NCBI GenBank assembly: GCA_000963575.1
Contig: CP011077.1
Location: 3,782,001-3,846,000 of the forward strand
Source: Klebsiella michiganensis
Lineage (GTDB): Bacteria; Pseudomonadota; Gammaproteobacteria; Enterobacterales; Enterobacteriaceae
DNA: 64,000 nucleotides
Reading direction: 5' to 3'
In this document: piece by piece, positions 25,419-34,606 of the stretch
Position numbering within the stretch: position 1 is the first letter of the stretch
Layout of the letters: each line of letters starts with the position of its first letter
The notes under the pieces: generated by a model
Told to the model about the DNA's origin: nothing
What the model saw: only the letters and a program-made list of their open reading frames with translations
Database searches by the model: none
Made by a program: the position numbers and the translations under genes

Positions 25419-25994
25419 TCAACGCCTGATAAGCGGTTGAACTTTATTATCAATAGCTTCCCTTGCGCGGAAAATACGAGAACGCACAGTACCTACCGGG
25501 CAATCCATGATGGCAGCTATTTCTTCATAGCTCAGGCCATCCAGCTCCCGCAACGTAATTGCCATGCGTAAATCTTCCGGGAGCGACTCAATAGTACGGA
25601 AAACTATTTGTCTCAGTTCCTCAGACAACATTAAGTTCTCAGGGTTCGAAATTTCTTTCAATGCGCTGCCACTTTCGTAGTTTTCAGCGTCAATGGCGTC
25701 CACATCACTTGATGGAGGACGGCGTCCCTGAGCTACCAGATAATTTTTAGCCGTGTTGACCGCAATGCGATACAGCCACGTATAAAACGCACTATCGCCA
25801 CGGAATGAATCCAGCGCGCGATACGCTTTAATAAAAGATTCCTGCACCACATCGGGAACATCTCCCGAAGGCACATAGCGGGAAACCAGGCTCGCAACCT
25901 TGTGCTGGTAGCGCACCACCAGTAGGTTAAATGATTTCTGATCTCCCTTTTGGACCCGTTCGACGAGGACCTGATCCGTTAACTGCTCGCTCAT
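25419..25994 (-). CDS. rpoE: RNA polymerase sigma-E factor (191 aa)
   Basis: ECF sigma factor for the envelope-stress response. ATG 25994 (MSEQLTDQVLVERVQKGDQK) is conserved; the frame upstream is the leader. Region 2 holds VVQESFIKAYRALDSFRGDS ... FYTWLYRIAVNTAKNYL, and region 4 LSYEEIAAIMDCPVGTVRSR. It is nearly identical to E. coli RpoE. The start overlaps the rseD-like leader stop (ATGA). A GGAACTT word resembling a sigma-E -35 is at 26156-26162, but no convincing -10 follows. Confidence 0.98.
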   Translation of the reverse strand: MSEQLTDQVLVERVQKGDQKSFNLLVVRYQHKVASLVSRYVPSGDVPDVVQESFIKAYRALDSFRGDSAFYTWLYRIAVNTAKNYLVAQGRRPPSSDVDAIDAENYESGSALKEISNPENLMLSEELRQIVFRTIESLPEDLRMAITLRELDGLSYEEIAAIMDCPVGTVRSRIFRAREAIDNKVQPLIRR

Positions 25995-26152
25995 CCGAGG
26001 TAATGTCTCCCCAAACCCAATTTCCACGCGTAATCGAAATGCCACTCGAACCCTGCATTTTTGAGCAAGCTTTGAGTTTGAGCGCCCGAGGCCAGCAAAG
26101 TTCCGTTACGCCTTTGTTTTTCTGTCATGTTTAGCGGATTGCATCTTTTCAT
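25991..26152 (-). CDS. rseD: RseD-like leader peptide of the rpoE operon (53 aa)
   Basis: Short frame ending with a stop that overlaps the rpoE ATG, so translation of rpoE is likely coupled to it, as described for rseD in E. coli. From ATG 26150-26152 it reads MKRCNPLNMTEKQRRNGTLL and ends LGLGRHYLG. The frame is open further upstream to 26251, and an internal ATG exists at 26128; GGAAC ahead of 26152 favours the middle choice. The name rests on position. Confidence 0.6.
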   Translation of the reverse strand: MKRCNPLNMTEKQRRNGTLLASGAQTQSLLKNAGFEWHFDYAWKLGLGRHYLG

Positions 26153-26426
26153 TATAAGTTCCGCTACACAAAACGGTAACGCCGATTCTTCTGAATCAAT
26201 GCTTAAAAAGTTAGCGAGCAGAGTATCGCATGAATCAGGGCATTTCATCATCTAATCTGCCCTTTATCCTTCTGTAGTGAGATTTATTTACGCAGTTTGC
26301 TCGATATCTCCCAATAACTTTGCCGATGCGGCTGTTTAGTCTGCGCAACGCCAGAACAAAAAAAGCGTGTTCAGTATCCCACCTGGTGCTATGCTGCGGT
26401 CACTCTTGTTTAGTAAATTAAACATC

Positions 26427-28043
26427 ATGAACACGAATAGCGATCTGATCTGTGACGTATTAATTGTCGGTAGCGGCGCTGCCGGCCTTTCTCTCGCGCT
26501 GCGTCTGGCTCAAACCAGCAAGGTTATTGTGCTAAGCAAGGGCCCGGTTAACGAGGGGTCAACCTTTTATGCACAGGGAGGGATTGCCGCCGTTTTCGAC
26601 GAAACCGACAGTGTCGCGTCCCACATTGACGATACGCTGATTGCCGGTGCAGGGATTTGCGATCGTGACGCGGTAGAATTTGTGGCCAGTAATGCAAAGC
26701 CCTGCGTCCAGTGGCTGATTGATCAAGGCGTCATGTTCGACACCCACACGTTGGCGAATGGAGAAGAGAGCTACCATTTGACGCGTGAAGGCGGACATAG
26801 CCATCGCCGAATTCTTCATTCGGCAGATGCCACCGGGAAAGAAGTGGAAACCACGCTAGTGGGTAAAGCCCTCAATGACCCCAACATTCGGGTTATCGAA
26901 CGCAGCAACGCCGTTGATTTAATTATCTCAGACAAGATTGGTCTGCCGGGCACGAGGCGCGTCGTCGGTGCCTGGGTCTGGAACCGGAATCTTGAAAAGG
27001 TCGAAACCTGCCGTGCTAAATCCGTCGTTTTAGCCACCGGTGGTGCGTCAAAAGTCTATCAATACACGACCAACCCGGACATCGCCTCCGGCGACGGTAT
27101 CGCTATGGCATGGCGTGCAGGCTGCCGGGTTGCCAACCTTGAGTTCAACCAGTTTCACCCGACGGCGCTGTTTCATCCTCAGGCCCGAAACTTCTTGCTC
27201 ACTGAAGCATTACGCGGTGAAGGGGCCTACCTGAAACGCCCGGATGGTTCGCGCTTTATGCCGGAGTTTGATGAGCGCGCCGAACTTGCCCCGCGCGATA
27301 TTGTCGCCAGAGCTATCGATCACGAAATGAAGCGCCTGGGCGCAGACTGTATGTATCTGGATATCAGCCATAAGCCAGAAGCGTTTGTCCGCCAGCACTT
27401 CCCTACTATTTATGAAAAACTGCTTGGGCTAGGCATCGATTTAACCCAAGATCCGGTTCCCGTGGTGCCTGCCGCACATTATACCTGCGGTGGTGTGATG
27501 GTTGATGAGCATGGGCGCACCGACGTTGACGGGCTGTATGCCATTGGTGAAGTGACCTATACCGGCCTGCACGGCGCTAACCGAATGGCGTCGAATTCTC
27601 TGCTTGAATGCCTGGTTTATGGCTGGTCTGCGGCGGAAGATATTCTGAAGCGCCTGCCGTATGCGCGTGAAAGCAAAAATTTGCCCGACTGGGATGACAG
27701 CCGTGTGGATAATCCGGACGAACAGGTTGTTATCCAGCACAACTGGCATGAGCTGCGGCTCTTTATGTGGGACTACGTCGGCATCGTTCGCACCACGCGC
27801 CGGCTGGAGCGGGCGCTGCGCAGAATTACCATGCTGCAGCAAGAGATTGATGAGTACTATGCTAATTTCCGCGTATCAAACAATCTGCTTGAACTGAGAA
27901 ACCTGGTGCAGGTTGCCGAACTCATTGTGCGCTGCGCCATGCAGCGTAAAGAGAGCCGGGGCCTGCACTACACGCTGGATTATCCGGATCAGCTCGCTGA
28001 ATCCGGCCCGAGCGTACTTTCCCCTCTCTACATAAACAGGTAG
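26427..28043 (+). CDS. nadB: L-aspartate oxidase (538 aa)
   Basis: FAD enzyme oxidising L-aspartate to iminoaspartate, the first step of de novo NAD synthesis (with NadA). The Rossmann motif VGSGAAGLSLALRLAQ is at 15-30; STFYAQGGIAAVFDETD and the HPTALFHPQARNFLLTEALRGEGAYL substrate region follow. I choose ATG 26427 (MNTNSDLICDVLIVGSG), matching E. coli; the open frame upstream has no family match. It overlaps trmN6 tail to tail by 16 bp. Confidence 0.97.
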   Translation: MNTNSDLICDVLIVGSGAAGLSLALRLAQTSKVIVLSKGPVNEGSTFYAQGGIAAVFDETDSVASHIDDTLIAGAGICDRDAVEFVASNAKPCVQWLIDQGVMFDTHTLANGEESYHLTREGGHSHRRILHSADATGKEVETTLVGKALNDPNIRVIERSNAVDLIISDKIGLPGTRRVVGAWVWNRNLEKVETCRAKSVVLATGGASKVYQYTTNPDIASGDGIAMAWRAGCRVANLEFNQFHPTALFHPQARNFLLTEALRGEGAYLKRPDGSRFMPEFDERAELAPRDIVARAIDHEMKRLGADCMYLDISHKPEAFVRQHFPTIYEKLLGLGIDLTQDPVPVVPAAHYTCGGVMVDEHGRTDVDGLYAIGEVTYTGLHGANRMASNSLLECLVYGWSAAEDILKRLPYARESKNLPDWDDSRVDNPDEQVVIQHNWHELRLFMWDYVGIVRTTRRLERALRRITMLQQEIDEYYANFRVSNNLLELRNLVQVAELIVRCAMQRKESRGLHYTLDYPDQLAESGPSVLSPLYINR

Positions 28044-28765
28044 AAATCCTGGGTCAGACTACAATAGCCTTCAGAGTAGGTTTGGTCTGGCCCACGGATA
28101 ACCAGGCGGTCGCTGTAGTATTCCCCGTTGGTTGGGGAAAGCGCGAGCATAACCCGATGCGGCAGACGAGTTTCATTGTCGGCCACATCGGTACGGTAAC
28201 GAACATGCCAGCCCTGAGATTTCGCCAGTTCGCTGAATGCCGTCCCGGCAGTTTCCGGCATAATCACACAGAAGAAACCGTCTTCAGTGATCAGTTGCTC
28301 AGCACTGCTGAGCAAGGCCTGATGATCGAGCGTCGTGGTATAGCGAGCCTGAGCGCGCTCTGCCGATGCACAGTTACTGCCTTGCTCAAAGAAAGGGGGG
28401 TTACTGACAATCAGGGAGTAGCGCTGAGTTGCCTGCTGCGCCCACTCACGAATATCCGCACAGTGAACGCTAATACGCGAAGCCCAGCGACAGCCTTTGG
28501 CGTTTTCTGCCGCCTGTTCTGCGGCAACCGGATCCAGCTCCACGGCTTCAATCGTGACGTCATCAGCGGTTCTCTGGGCGAGCATCAGCGCCAGCAAACC
28601 GCTGCCGGTGCCAATATCCAGAACGCTTTTAACGTTCACCACCGGCACCCATGCACCGAGCAGCGTCCCATCAGTCCCCACCTTCATTGCGCAGCGATCG
28701 TGGGCCACAAAGAACTGTTTGAAGGTGAAACCATCCCGACGTAATACCGCTTTTTGATCCGACAT
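28028..28765 (-). CDS. trmN6: tRNA1(Val) (adenine(37)-N6)-methyltransferase (245 aa)
   Basis: SAM-dependent methyltransferase modifying A37 of tRNA-Val (E. coli YfiC). Motif I DIGTGSGLLALMLAQR near 48-63 and the catalytic NPPF near 126 (NPPY in E. coli; F is common in N6-adenine enzymes). ATG 28765 (MSDQKAVLRRDGFTFKQF) matches the family start. The gene is divergent from srmB and convergent with nadB. Confidence 0.94.
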   Translation of the reverse strand: MSDQKAVLRRDGFTFKQFFVAHDRCAMKVGTDGTLLGAWVPVVNVKSVLDIGTGSGLLALMLAQRTADDVTIEAVELDPVAAEQAAENAKGCRWASRISVHCADIREWAQQATQRYSLIVSNPPFFEQGSNCASAERAQARYTTTLDHQALLSSAEQLITEDGFFCVIMPETAGTAFSELAKSQGWHVRYRTDVADNETRLPHRVMLALSPTNGEYYSDRLVIRGPDQTYSEGYCSLTQDFYLFM

Positions 28766-28886
28766 CTTATCTACCTTGCAAAGAAACCGCCGTAGCATAA
28801 GTGAAACGAGCGACCACGGAAAGACACAAACAGATGAAGATCGCAGGCATAACGTCTATAATCGGCGTCCCAAATAGAGGTAGACC

Positions 28887-30224
28887 ATGACTGTAAGCAC
28901 TTTTTCCGAACTCGAACTTGATGAAAGCCTTTTGGACGCGCTCCAGGAGAAGGGCTTTACTCGCCCGACAGCCATCCAGGCTGCGGCCATTCCTCCTGCA
29001 CTTGAAGGGCGCGATGTGCTGGGTTCAGCACCAACGGGTACCGGTAAAACCGCAGCTTACCTGCTGCCAGCGCTACAGCATCTGGTCGACTTTCCTCGTA
29101 AGAAATCTGGCCCGCCGCGTATTCTGATCGTAACGCCGACCCGCGAACTCGCGATGCAGGTCGCCGACCACGCGCGTGAACTGGCAAAACATACCCATCT
29201 GGATATCGCCACGATTACCGGTGGCGTAGCTTATATGAACCACGCTGAGGTTTTCAGCGAGAATCAGGATATCGTGGTCGCGACCACCGGCCGACTGCTG
29301 CAATACATCAAGGAAGAGAACTTCGACTGCCGCGCGGTTGAAACGCTGATCCTTGATGAAGCAGACCGCATGCTGGACATGGGTTTTGCTCAGGACATTG
29401 AAACCATTGCAGCGGAAACCCGCTGGCGTAAACAGACCATGCTGTTTTCCGCGACCCTGGAAGGCAACGCGGTTAAAGATTTTGCAGAGCGCCTGCTGGA
29501 AGATCCGGTTGAAGTTTCCGCCACGCCGTCCACTCGTGAACGCAAGAAGATCCATCAGTGGTACTACCGCGCTGATGACGTTGAGCACAAAACAAAATTA
29601 CTCGTTCATTTGCTGAACCAGCCGGATACCACCCGCTCTATCGCCTTTGTGCGTAAGCGCGAGCGTGTGCATGAGCTGGTTGCCTGGCTGCGCGAAGCGG
29701 GCATCAACACCTGCTATCTCGAAGGCGAAATGGTACAGGCCAAGCGTAACGAAGCCATCAAGCGCCTGACCGATGGTCGCGTTAACGTTCTGGTCGCCAC
29801 CGACGTTGCAGCCCGTGGGATCGATATTCCTGACGTTAGCCATGTGTTCAACTTTGACCTGCCGCGTACGGCGGACATCTACCTGCACCGTATCGGTCGT
29901 ACTGGCCGCGCAGGCATGAAAGGAACCGCGATCTCGCTGGTTGAAGCACACGATCATCTGCTGCTGGGTAAAATTACCCGCTACATGAAAGAGCCGCTGA
30001 AATCCCGCGTTATCGACGAACTGCGCCCAACCACCCGCGCACCAAGCGAGAAACTGACCGGTAAGCCATCGAAGAAAGTGCTGGCTAAGCGCGAAGAGAA
30101 AAAGAAAGAGAAAGACAAAGAGAAACCGCGCGTTAAAGTCCGCCATCGCGACAAGAAAAACGTCGGTAAGCGCCGCCAGCCAAGTTCGGCAGCGACGACA
30201 GCGTCGCCGAAAGTCGACGAATAA
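28887..30224 (+). CDS. srmB: ATP-dependent RNA helicase SrmB (445 aa)
   Basis: DEAD-box helicase acting early in 50S assembly. Q motif FTRPTAIQAAAIP, Walker A APTGTGKTAAYLL, DEADRMLDMGF, SAT in LFSATLEGN, and HRIGRTGR in domain 2. The C-terminal tail from about 385 is rich in Lys/Arg/Glu (KREEKKKEKDKEKPR) and binds RNA. Followed by a strong terminator. Confidence 0.97.
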   Translation: MTVSTFSELELDESLLDALQEKGFTRPTAIQAAAIPPALEGRDVLGSAPTGTGKTAAYLLPALQHLVDFPRKKSGPPRILIVTPTRELAMQVADHARELAKHTHLDIATITGGVAYMNHAEVFSENQDIVVATTGRLLQYIKEENFDCRAVETLILDEADRMLDMGFAQDIETIAAETRWRKQTMLFSATLEGNAVKDFAERLLEDPVEVSATPSTRERKKIHQWYYRADDVEHKTKLLVHLLNQPDTTRSIAFVRKRERVHELVAWLREAGINTCYLEGEMVQAKRNEAIKRLTDGRVNVLVATDVAARGIDIPDVSHVFNFDLPRTADIYLHRIGRTGRAGMKGTAISLVEAHDHLLLGKITRYMKEPLKSRVIDELRPTTRAPSEKLTGKPSKKVLAKREEKKKEKDKEKPRVKVRHRDKKNVGKRRQPSSAATTASPKVDE

Positions 30225-30230
30225 CACTCA

Positions 30231-30254
30231 CGCCGGGAAATCCCGGCGTTTTTT
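30231..30254. terminator. Terminator between srmB and yfiE
   Basis: CGCCGGGA-AA-TCCCGGCG followed by TTTTTT on the plus strand. The genes converge here; the yfiE stop is at 30253, so it mainly serves srmB. Confidence 0.85.
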
Positions 30255-31137
30255 ATTGTCCCGGCCCGGCGTTTTCCTGCAAACACGCCATAAAAATCTT
30301 CATCGCCGGACTGACCACCTTCCCCGCGTGGTGCGCGCAAATCGCGTTAAGCGTTAACCGCTGCTCGCTAAACGCCAGCTCCACCAGCTCACCGGATAAC
30401 AGCTCCTTTTCAACGGTGAAACGAGGCAGGAAACTCACCCCCAGGTTTGCCGCGACGCACTGCTTAATGCTTTCTATACTCCAGAGCTCGATAGTATTTT
30501 CCAGCGTGATCCTGCGCTTTCTCAGCTGTTCTTCAAAGATCAGCCTAAATACGCACTGAGGTTCATTGATCACAAAACTGACCGGGATATGCCTGTCCGG
30601 CGCCAGAAAATCGATATCTTTCAGCGCCGGAGACGCCACCAGCACCAGCGATGGCTCGCCGATAGCCTGCATATGTAACGCCTCATCATTTCCAACCCGA
30701 TAATACACGCCCAGATCGACGCGATCGTCCAGCAGCGCATCACGAATGGTGTAACAGTTCAGCGACTGCAGAGAGAGCTTTACCTTTGGTGCCCTTTCTT
30801 TAAAACGCTGCAGTACATTCGGCATTTTGTACGCCAGCAATGTTTCACCGCTGGCAACCCTGAGTTCACCCTCTGGCTCCGCATCCTGTCTGGCGGCCTG
30901 TCTGATAGTATCGATGACGCGCGTCAGCTCATAAACGTGGGGCATGAGCTTTTTACCGCTTTCGGTTAAACGCATCCGTCGGCCAATTTTTTCAAACAGC
31001 TGAAGCGAAAGTTCCTGCTCAAGCTGCTGAATGTGAAAAGTGACCGTCGACTGCGTGCAGCACAGTTTTTGAGAGGCCAGCAGGAACGACCCCTCCTCAA
31101 CCACCGTTTTTAACGTGACAAACCGACGTAAATCCAT
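30253..31137 (-). CDS. yfiE: LysR-family regulator YfiE (294 aa)
   Basis: N-terminal winged helix: FVTLKTVVEEGSFLLASQKL CCTQSTVTFHIQQLEQEL (two parts, residues 6-43). The C-terminal effector domain begins near 90. It is divergent from eamB with about 105 bp between, so it probably controls that exporter gene. The effector is unknown. Position and length match E. coli YfiE. Confidence 0.88.
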   Translation of the reverse strand: MDLRRFVTLKTVVEEGSFLLASQKLCCTQSTVTFHIQQLEQELSLQLFEKIGRRMRLTESGKKLMPHVYELTRVIDTIRQAARQDAEPEGELRVASGETLLAYKMPNVLQRFKERAPKVKLSLQSLNCYTIRDALLDDRVDLGVYYRVGNDEALHMQAIGEPSLVLVASPALKDIDFLAPDRHIPVSFVINEPQCVFRLIFEEQLRKRRITLENTIELWSIESIKQCVAANLGVSFLPRFTVEKELLSGELVELAFSEQRLTLNAICAHHAGKVVSPAMKIFMACLQENAGPGQ

Positions 31138-31241
31138 CCAGCCTCCAATACATCGAAACTATCGAATTCAGAGTGTAGAAACATTCATTTTTTTAAATCT
31201 TCTGCTTTGCGTACTCTCAGCGAAAACACAGGAGAACTCAA

Positions 31242-31829
31242 GTGATCGCCATTTTCTTTAGCGCTTTTTGGACATACACCCTGATTACCGCCCTGACGCC
31301 TGGCCCTAACAATATTCTGGCGCTGAGTATTGCTACCCATCACGGGCTGCAGCAAAGCACCCGCGTGCTGGCGGGCATGAGCCTTGGATTTCTGATAATC
31401 ATGCTGATCTGCGCGGGGATTGCTTTCTCACTCGTCAGCCTCGATCCCGGTTTTACTCGCGTTCTTAGCTGGGTGGGTGCGATTTACATTCTGTGGCTGG
31501 CGCTGAAGATAGCCACCAGCCAGCCGCCTGGATCGGCGACCCACGTTCAGCCAATAGGCTTCTGGGCTAGTTTCGGCCTGCAGTTCTTAAATGTAAAAAT
31601 AATCCTCTACGGCATCACCGCCCTGTCGACTTTTGTCCTGCCGTATACGACGGAGATGAGCGGCATCGTGGGAATGAGCGTGGTACTGGCGGCAATAGGA
31701 AGTTTGGGGAATCTTTGCTGGGCGCTGGCTGGCCATTTATTCCAGAAGGTATTTCAGCGCTTTGGACGCTCGCTGAACATTATCCTGGCACTGATGCTGG
31801 TTTACTGTGCGGTGAGAATTGTTTTTTAA
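31242..31829 (+). CDS. eamB: Cysteine/O-acetylserine exporter EamB, LysE family (195 aa)
   Basis: Inner-membrane exporter of cysteine pathway metabolites. About six hydrophobic segments: 4-22, 38-60, 70-86, 106-125, 140-160 and 176-194. The LysE-family opening FWTYTLITALTPGPNNIL with the PGPNN motif is clear. Neighbour yfiE is divergent, and a bidirectional terminator separates it from grcA. Confidence 0.9.
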   Translation: MIAIFFSAFWTYTLITALTPGPNNILALSIATHHGLQQSTRVLAGMSLGFLIIMLICAGIAFSLVSLDPGFTRVLSWVGAIYILWLALKIATSQPPGSATHVQPIGFWASFGLQFLNVKIILYGITALSTFVLPYTTEMSGIVGMSVVLAAIGSLGNLCWALAGHLFQKVFQRFGRSLNIILALMLVYCAVRIVF

Positions 31830-31833
31830 CGTG

Positions 31834-31860
31834 AAAGAGCGCCATAAGGCGCTCTTTATT
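31834..31860. terminator. Bidirectional terminator between eamB and grcA
   Basis: AAAGAGCGCC-ATAA-GGCGCTCTTT, with T/A-rich flanks on both strands, between convergent genes. Confidence 0.85.
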
Positions 31861-31879
31861 GATTACGGCAGACGCTGAA

Positions 31880-32263
31880 TTACAGGCTTTCAGTAAAGGT
31901 ACGAGTGATCACGTCGCGCTGCTGTTCCGGAGTCAGAGAGTTAAAGCGCACCGCGTAACCGGAAACACGAATGGTCAGCTGTGGATACTTTTCCGGATGC
32001 TTAACCGCATCTTCCAGCGTTTCACGACGCAGGACGTTAACGTTCAGGTGCTGCCCACCTTCAACGCGAACTTCAGGTTTTACTTCCATTGGAATTTCAC
32101 GGTATTCAAACTGCCCCAGTTTACTGACCGCGACCACTTCATCTTCCGCAAAACCTGCTTTCGCGCACACGCAGCGAGCTTCGCCTTTTTCACTGTCGAG
32201 CAGCCAGAAAGAGTTCAGAAGTTCGTCATTTGCCGCTTTTGTAATTTGGATACCAGTAATCAT
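31880..32263 (-). CDS. grcA: Autonomous glycyl radical cofactor GrcA (127 aa)
   Basis: Spare glycyl-radical domain that rescues oxygen-damaged pyruvate formate-lyase (E. coli YfiD). The C-terminus has the radical Gly in RVSGYAVRFNSLT (Gly near 102), followed by PEQQRDVITRTFTESL, as in PflB. The start MITGIQITKAANDELLNSFW is conserved. Two FNR-like sites lie upstream, in accord with anaerobic and low-pH induction. Confidence 0.97.
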   Translation of the reverse strand: MITGIQITKAANDELLNSFWLLDSEKGEARCVCAKAGFAEDEVVAVSKLGQFEYREIPMEVKPEVRVEGGQHLNVNVLRRETLEDAVKHPEKYPQLTIRVSGYAVRFNSLTPEQQRDVITRTFTESL

Positions 32264-32373
32264 TTTATTTCTCCCTCAGGGTAACGTGCTGATTCTTTGG
32301 GCCAGCTCTCTGGCTCATTGGTAAAACCTTTGTTGCTTTGTTGTTCTTATATCAGTCCGCCAGGCGTGATTCT

Positions 32374-32387
32374 TTGACTTAAATCAA
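32374..32387. promoter_or_regulatory. FNR site I upstream of grcA
   Basis: TTGACTTAAATCAA, a 9 of 10 match to TTGAT-N4-ATCAA. It is the proximal of two sites; E. coli yfiD has sites at -40.5 and -93.5. Confidence 0.8.
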
Positions 32388-32426
32388 TTAAATCCACACG
32401 CTAAAAATGGCTTTAGCCGGTTTTAT

Positions 32427-32440
32427 TTGTTTTACATCAA
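32427..32440. promoter_or_regulatory. FNR site II upstream of grcA
   Basis: TTGTTTTACATCAA, 8 of 10 match. Its centre is exactly 53 bp from site I, the same spacing as in E. coli yfiD, where the distal site limits induction under full anaerobiosis. The rest of 32264-32582 shows no gene. Confidence 0.7.
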
Positions 32441-32582
32441 CTTAGCCCATCAGCGAAACGCAAAAACTTTTGTAAATCTTCAACTTTATTTAGGGCCGTA
32501 GCGCATTGATGCCACACACTATTTTGCTCATGAGGAAGAAGCAGTTAAGCTATCGGGCAATACAGATTCGCGGGAGAGCGAG

Positions 32583-33272
32583 ATGACCACCCACCTCACC
32601 TGGCACGACGTGCTGGCAGAAGAGAAACAGCAGCCCTACTTTACCAATACGCTCAGCGCCGTCGCGGCAGAGCGCGCAGCGGGCGTGACCGTTTATCCTC
32701 CGCAAAAGGACGTTTTCAACGCTTTCCGTTTTACCGAACTGGGTGATGTCAAAGTAGTGATTCTGGGGCAGGATCCCTATCACGGGCCCGGTCAGGCGCA
32801 CGGGCTCTCTTTCTCCGTCCGTCCAGGCATTGCGCCCCCGCCTTCGCTGGTCAATATGTATAAAGAGCTGGAGGCTTCTGTGCCTGGCTTTACTCGCCCC
32901 ACGCACGGCTATCTTGAAAGCTGGGCCCGGCAGGGCGTGTTACTGCTCAATACGGTACTTACCGTCGAAGCGAGCAAAGCGCATTCCCACGCTAATTTTG
33001 GCTGGGAGACTTTTACCGACAAGGTTATTGCACTCATTAATGAACACCGGGAAGGCGTGGTGTTCCTGCTCTGGGGCGCTCATGCCCAGCGCAAAGGCAG
33101 CATTATCGATCGCCAGCGTCACCACGTCCTGACCGCCCCACACCCGTCTCCGCTTTCTGCACATCGCGGTTTTCTTGGCTGTGGACATTTCGTTAAGGCA
33201 AATGAGTATCTGGCCGGGCGCGGAGAATCGCCCATCGACTGGATGCCGCAGCTGCCACAGGAAAATGGCTAA
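32583..33272 (+). CDS. ung: Uracil-DNA glycosylase (229 aa)
   Basis: Removes uracil from DNA. GQDPYHGPGQAHGLSFSV (62-79) contains the catalytic Asp; HPSPLSAHRGFLGCGHF near 187-203 contains the catalytic His and the leucine intercalation loop. Length as in E. coli. Confidence 0.98.
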   Translation: MTTHLTWHDVLAEEKQQPYFTNTLSAVAAERAAGVTVYPPQKDVFNAFRFTELGDVKVVILGQDPYHGPGQAHGLSFSVRPGIAPPPSLVNMYKELEASVPGFTRPTHGYLESWARQGVLLLNTVLTVEASKAHSHANFGWETFTDKVIALINEHREGVVFLLWGAHAQRKGSIIDRQRHHVLTAPHPSPLSAHRGFLGCGHFVKANEYLAGRGESPIDWMPQLPQENG

Positions 33273-33282
33273 AACCAGGACG

Positions 33283-33314
33283 AAAAAAAACCAGCGATTA
33301 CGCTGGTTTTTTTA
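33283..33314. terminator. Bidirectional terminator between ung and trmG
   Basis: CCAGCG-ATTA-CGCTGG flanked by A8 and T7, between convergent genes. Confidence 0.9.
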
Positions 33315-33329
33315 AAACGAGAGAACGTT

Positions 33330-34400
33330 TTACGCCTTGTTCTGACGCCACCATTCACCCAGCAGTACGCCGGTCGCTACGGATACGTTGAGACTTTCAA
33401 CGTTGCCGGTGCCTTCAATGGCTACGCTCATATCTGCGCTTTCAAAAGTGGTGTCGGAAACGCCATCACGTTCCTGGCCCAGCACCAGCACCATTTTCTT
33501 CGGCAGCTCAGCTTTGTACAGCGGAGTGCCCTGATGGCTGGAAGTTGTCACGATGGTATAGCCAGCTTTACGGAAAGCTTCCAGCCCATCGCCAAACGTC
33601 TCGCCGCTGATCGCCACAACGTGCTCAGCCCCACCTTCTGCGGTACGAATTGCCGCTCCGGACTCCAGCAGAGAGGCATCCTGAATCAACAAGCCTTTCA
33701 CGCCGAAGTGTGCGCAGCTGCGCATAATGCCGCCGAGGTTGTGTGGGTTACCCACGTCTTCCAGCGCCAGGACGCAGTCTTCTTCCCCGGCTTTGTTCAG
33801 CCAGGACTGCACGCTGATGCCGCTGCGTTTTTTAATAATGAAGCAAACGCCACCGTGGTGTTCCGTGCCGGAGGCTTTTGTCAGCTCGGCATCATCCACT
33901 ACGTGGTAAGCCTTGCGATTTGCAGCCATCCAGCGAAGCGCTTCTTTAAAACGAGGCGTGACGCTCTGGATAAACCAGGCACGCACGATGCTTTCCGGGC
34001 GGCTCTGGAACAGCGCCTGACAAGCATTCTCACCGTACACACGGGCTTCTTCGGCGCGCTGGCGGCGAATCACTTCCGGATCAACGATGTGCTTAGTTGT
34101 ACCTTCATTGTCAGAAGCCGACAGTGAAGTGTCTACCGGGGCACGGGAAACCGTACGCCATGGAGAGGCCGCTTCACCGCGATCCCCTCTGTCGCTACGT
34201 TCATTACGATCGCGCCCGCCGCGAGGTTTATCATCGTGACGAGCCTGACGGCGACCGCCGCCTTCACCACGTGACGCACCGGCAGGACGCCCACCACCTT
34301 TCCCGGTACGCGGGTTTTGGCTGCGCTGTTCGCTTTCGTCGTCACCGCGGACATACATCACTTTGACCTTGCCGCTTTTACCTTTAAATTCGTCGTTCAT
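33330..34400 (-). CDS. yfiF: tRNA/rRNA methyltransferase YfiF, SpoU family (356 aa)
   Basis: SPOUT methyltransferase. Start MNDEFKGKSGKVKVMYVRGD at 34400 matches E. coli; the frame upstream is spurious. Residues 20-80 form a basic, Gly/Arg-rich tail (GGGRPAGASRGEGGGRR) that likely binds RNA. The catalytic domain has NPHNLGGIMRSCAHFG, VLVLGQERDGV and the C-terminal NVSVATGVLLGEWWRQ knot. The trmG name is used for this family in some sources, but the modified position is uncertain. Confidence 0.9.
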   Translation of the reverse strand: MNDEFKGKSGKVKVMYVRGDDESEQRSQNPRTGKGGGRPAGASRGEGGGRRQARHDDKPRGGRDRNERSDRGDRGEAASPWRTVSRAPVDTSLSASDNEGTTKHIVDPEVIRRQRAEEARVYGENACQALFQSRPESIVRAWFIQSVTPRFKEALRWMAANRKAYHVVDDAELTKASGTEHHGGVCFIIKKRSGISVQSWLNKAGEEDCVLALEDVGNPHNLGGIMRSCAHFGVKGLLIQDASLLESGAAIRTAEGGAEHVVAISGETFGDGLEAFRKAGYTIVTTSSHQGTPLYKAELPKKMVLVLGQERDGVSDTTFESADMSVAIEGTGNVESLNVSVATGVLLGEWWRQNKA

Positions 34401-34606
34401 TGTTCCTCCACCTGGCTGAGCGCGAAGCGCGCAGATTACCTGATGTGCCATGGGTTAGCCATTAACTTTGCTTAAAAGCTAAAAACTATTGTACTCATCG
34501 AATAAATCACTTTGTTGGCCTCCCCATCTTCGCCGATAATATGTAACATATTTGAAACATCCGCGGTGCCTGGCACCAATTTCAATCATTCTCTTTGAGG
34601 TTAGTT

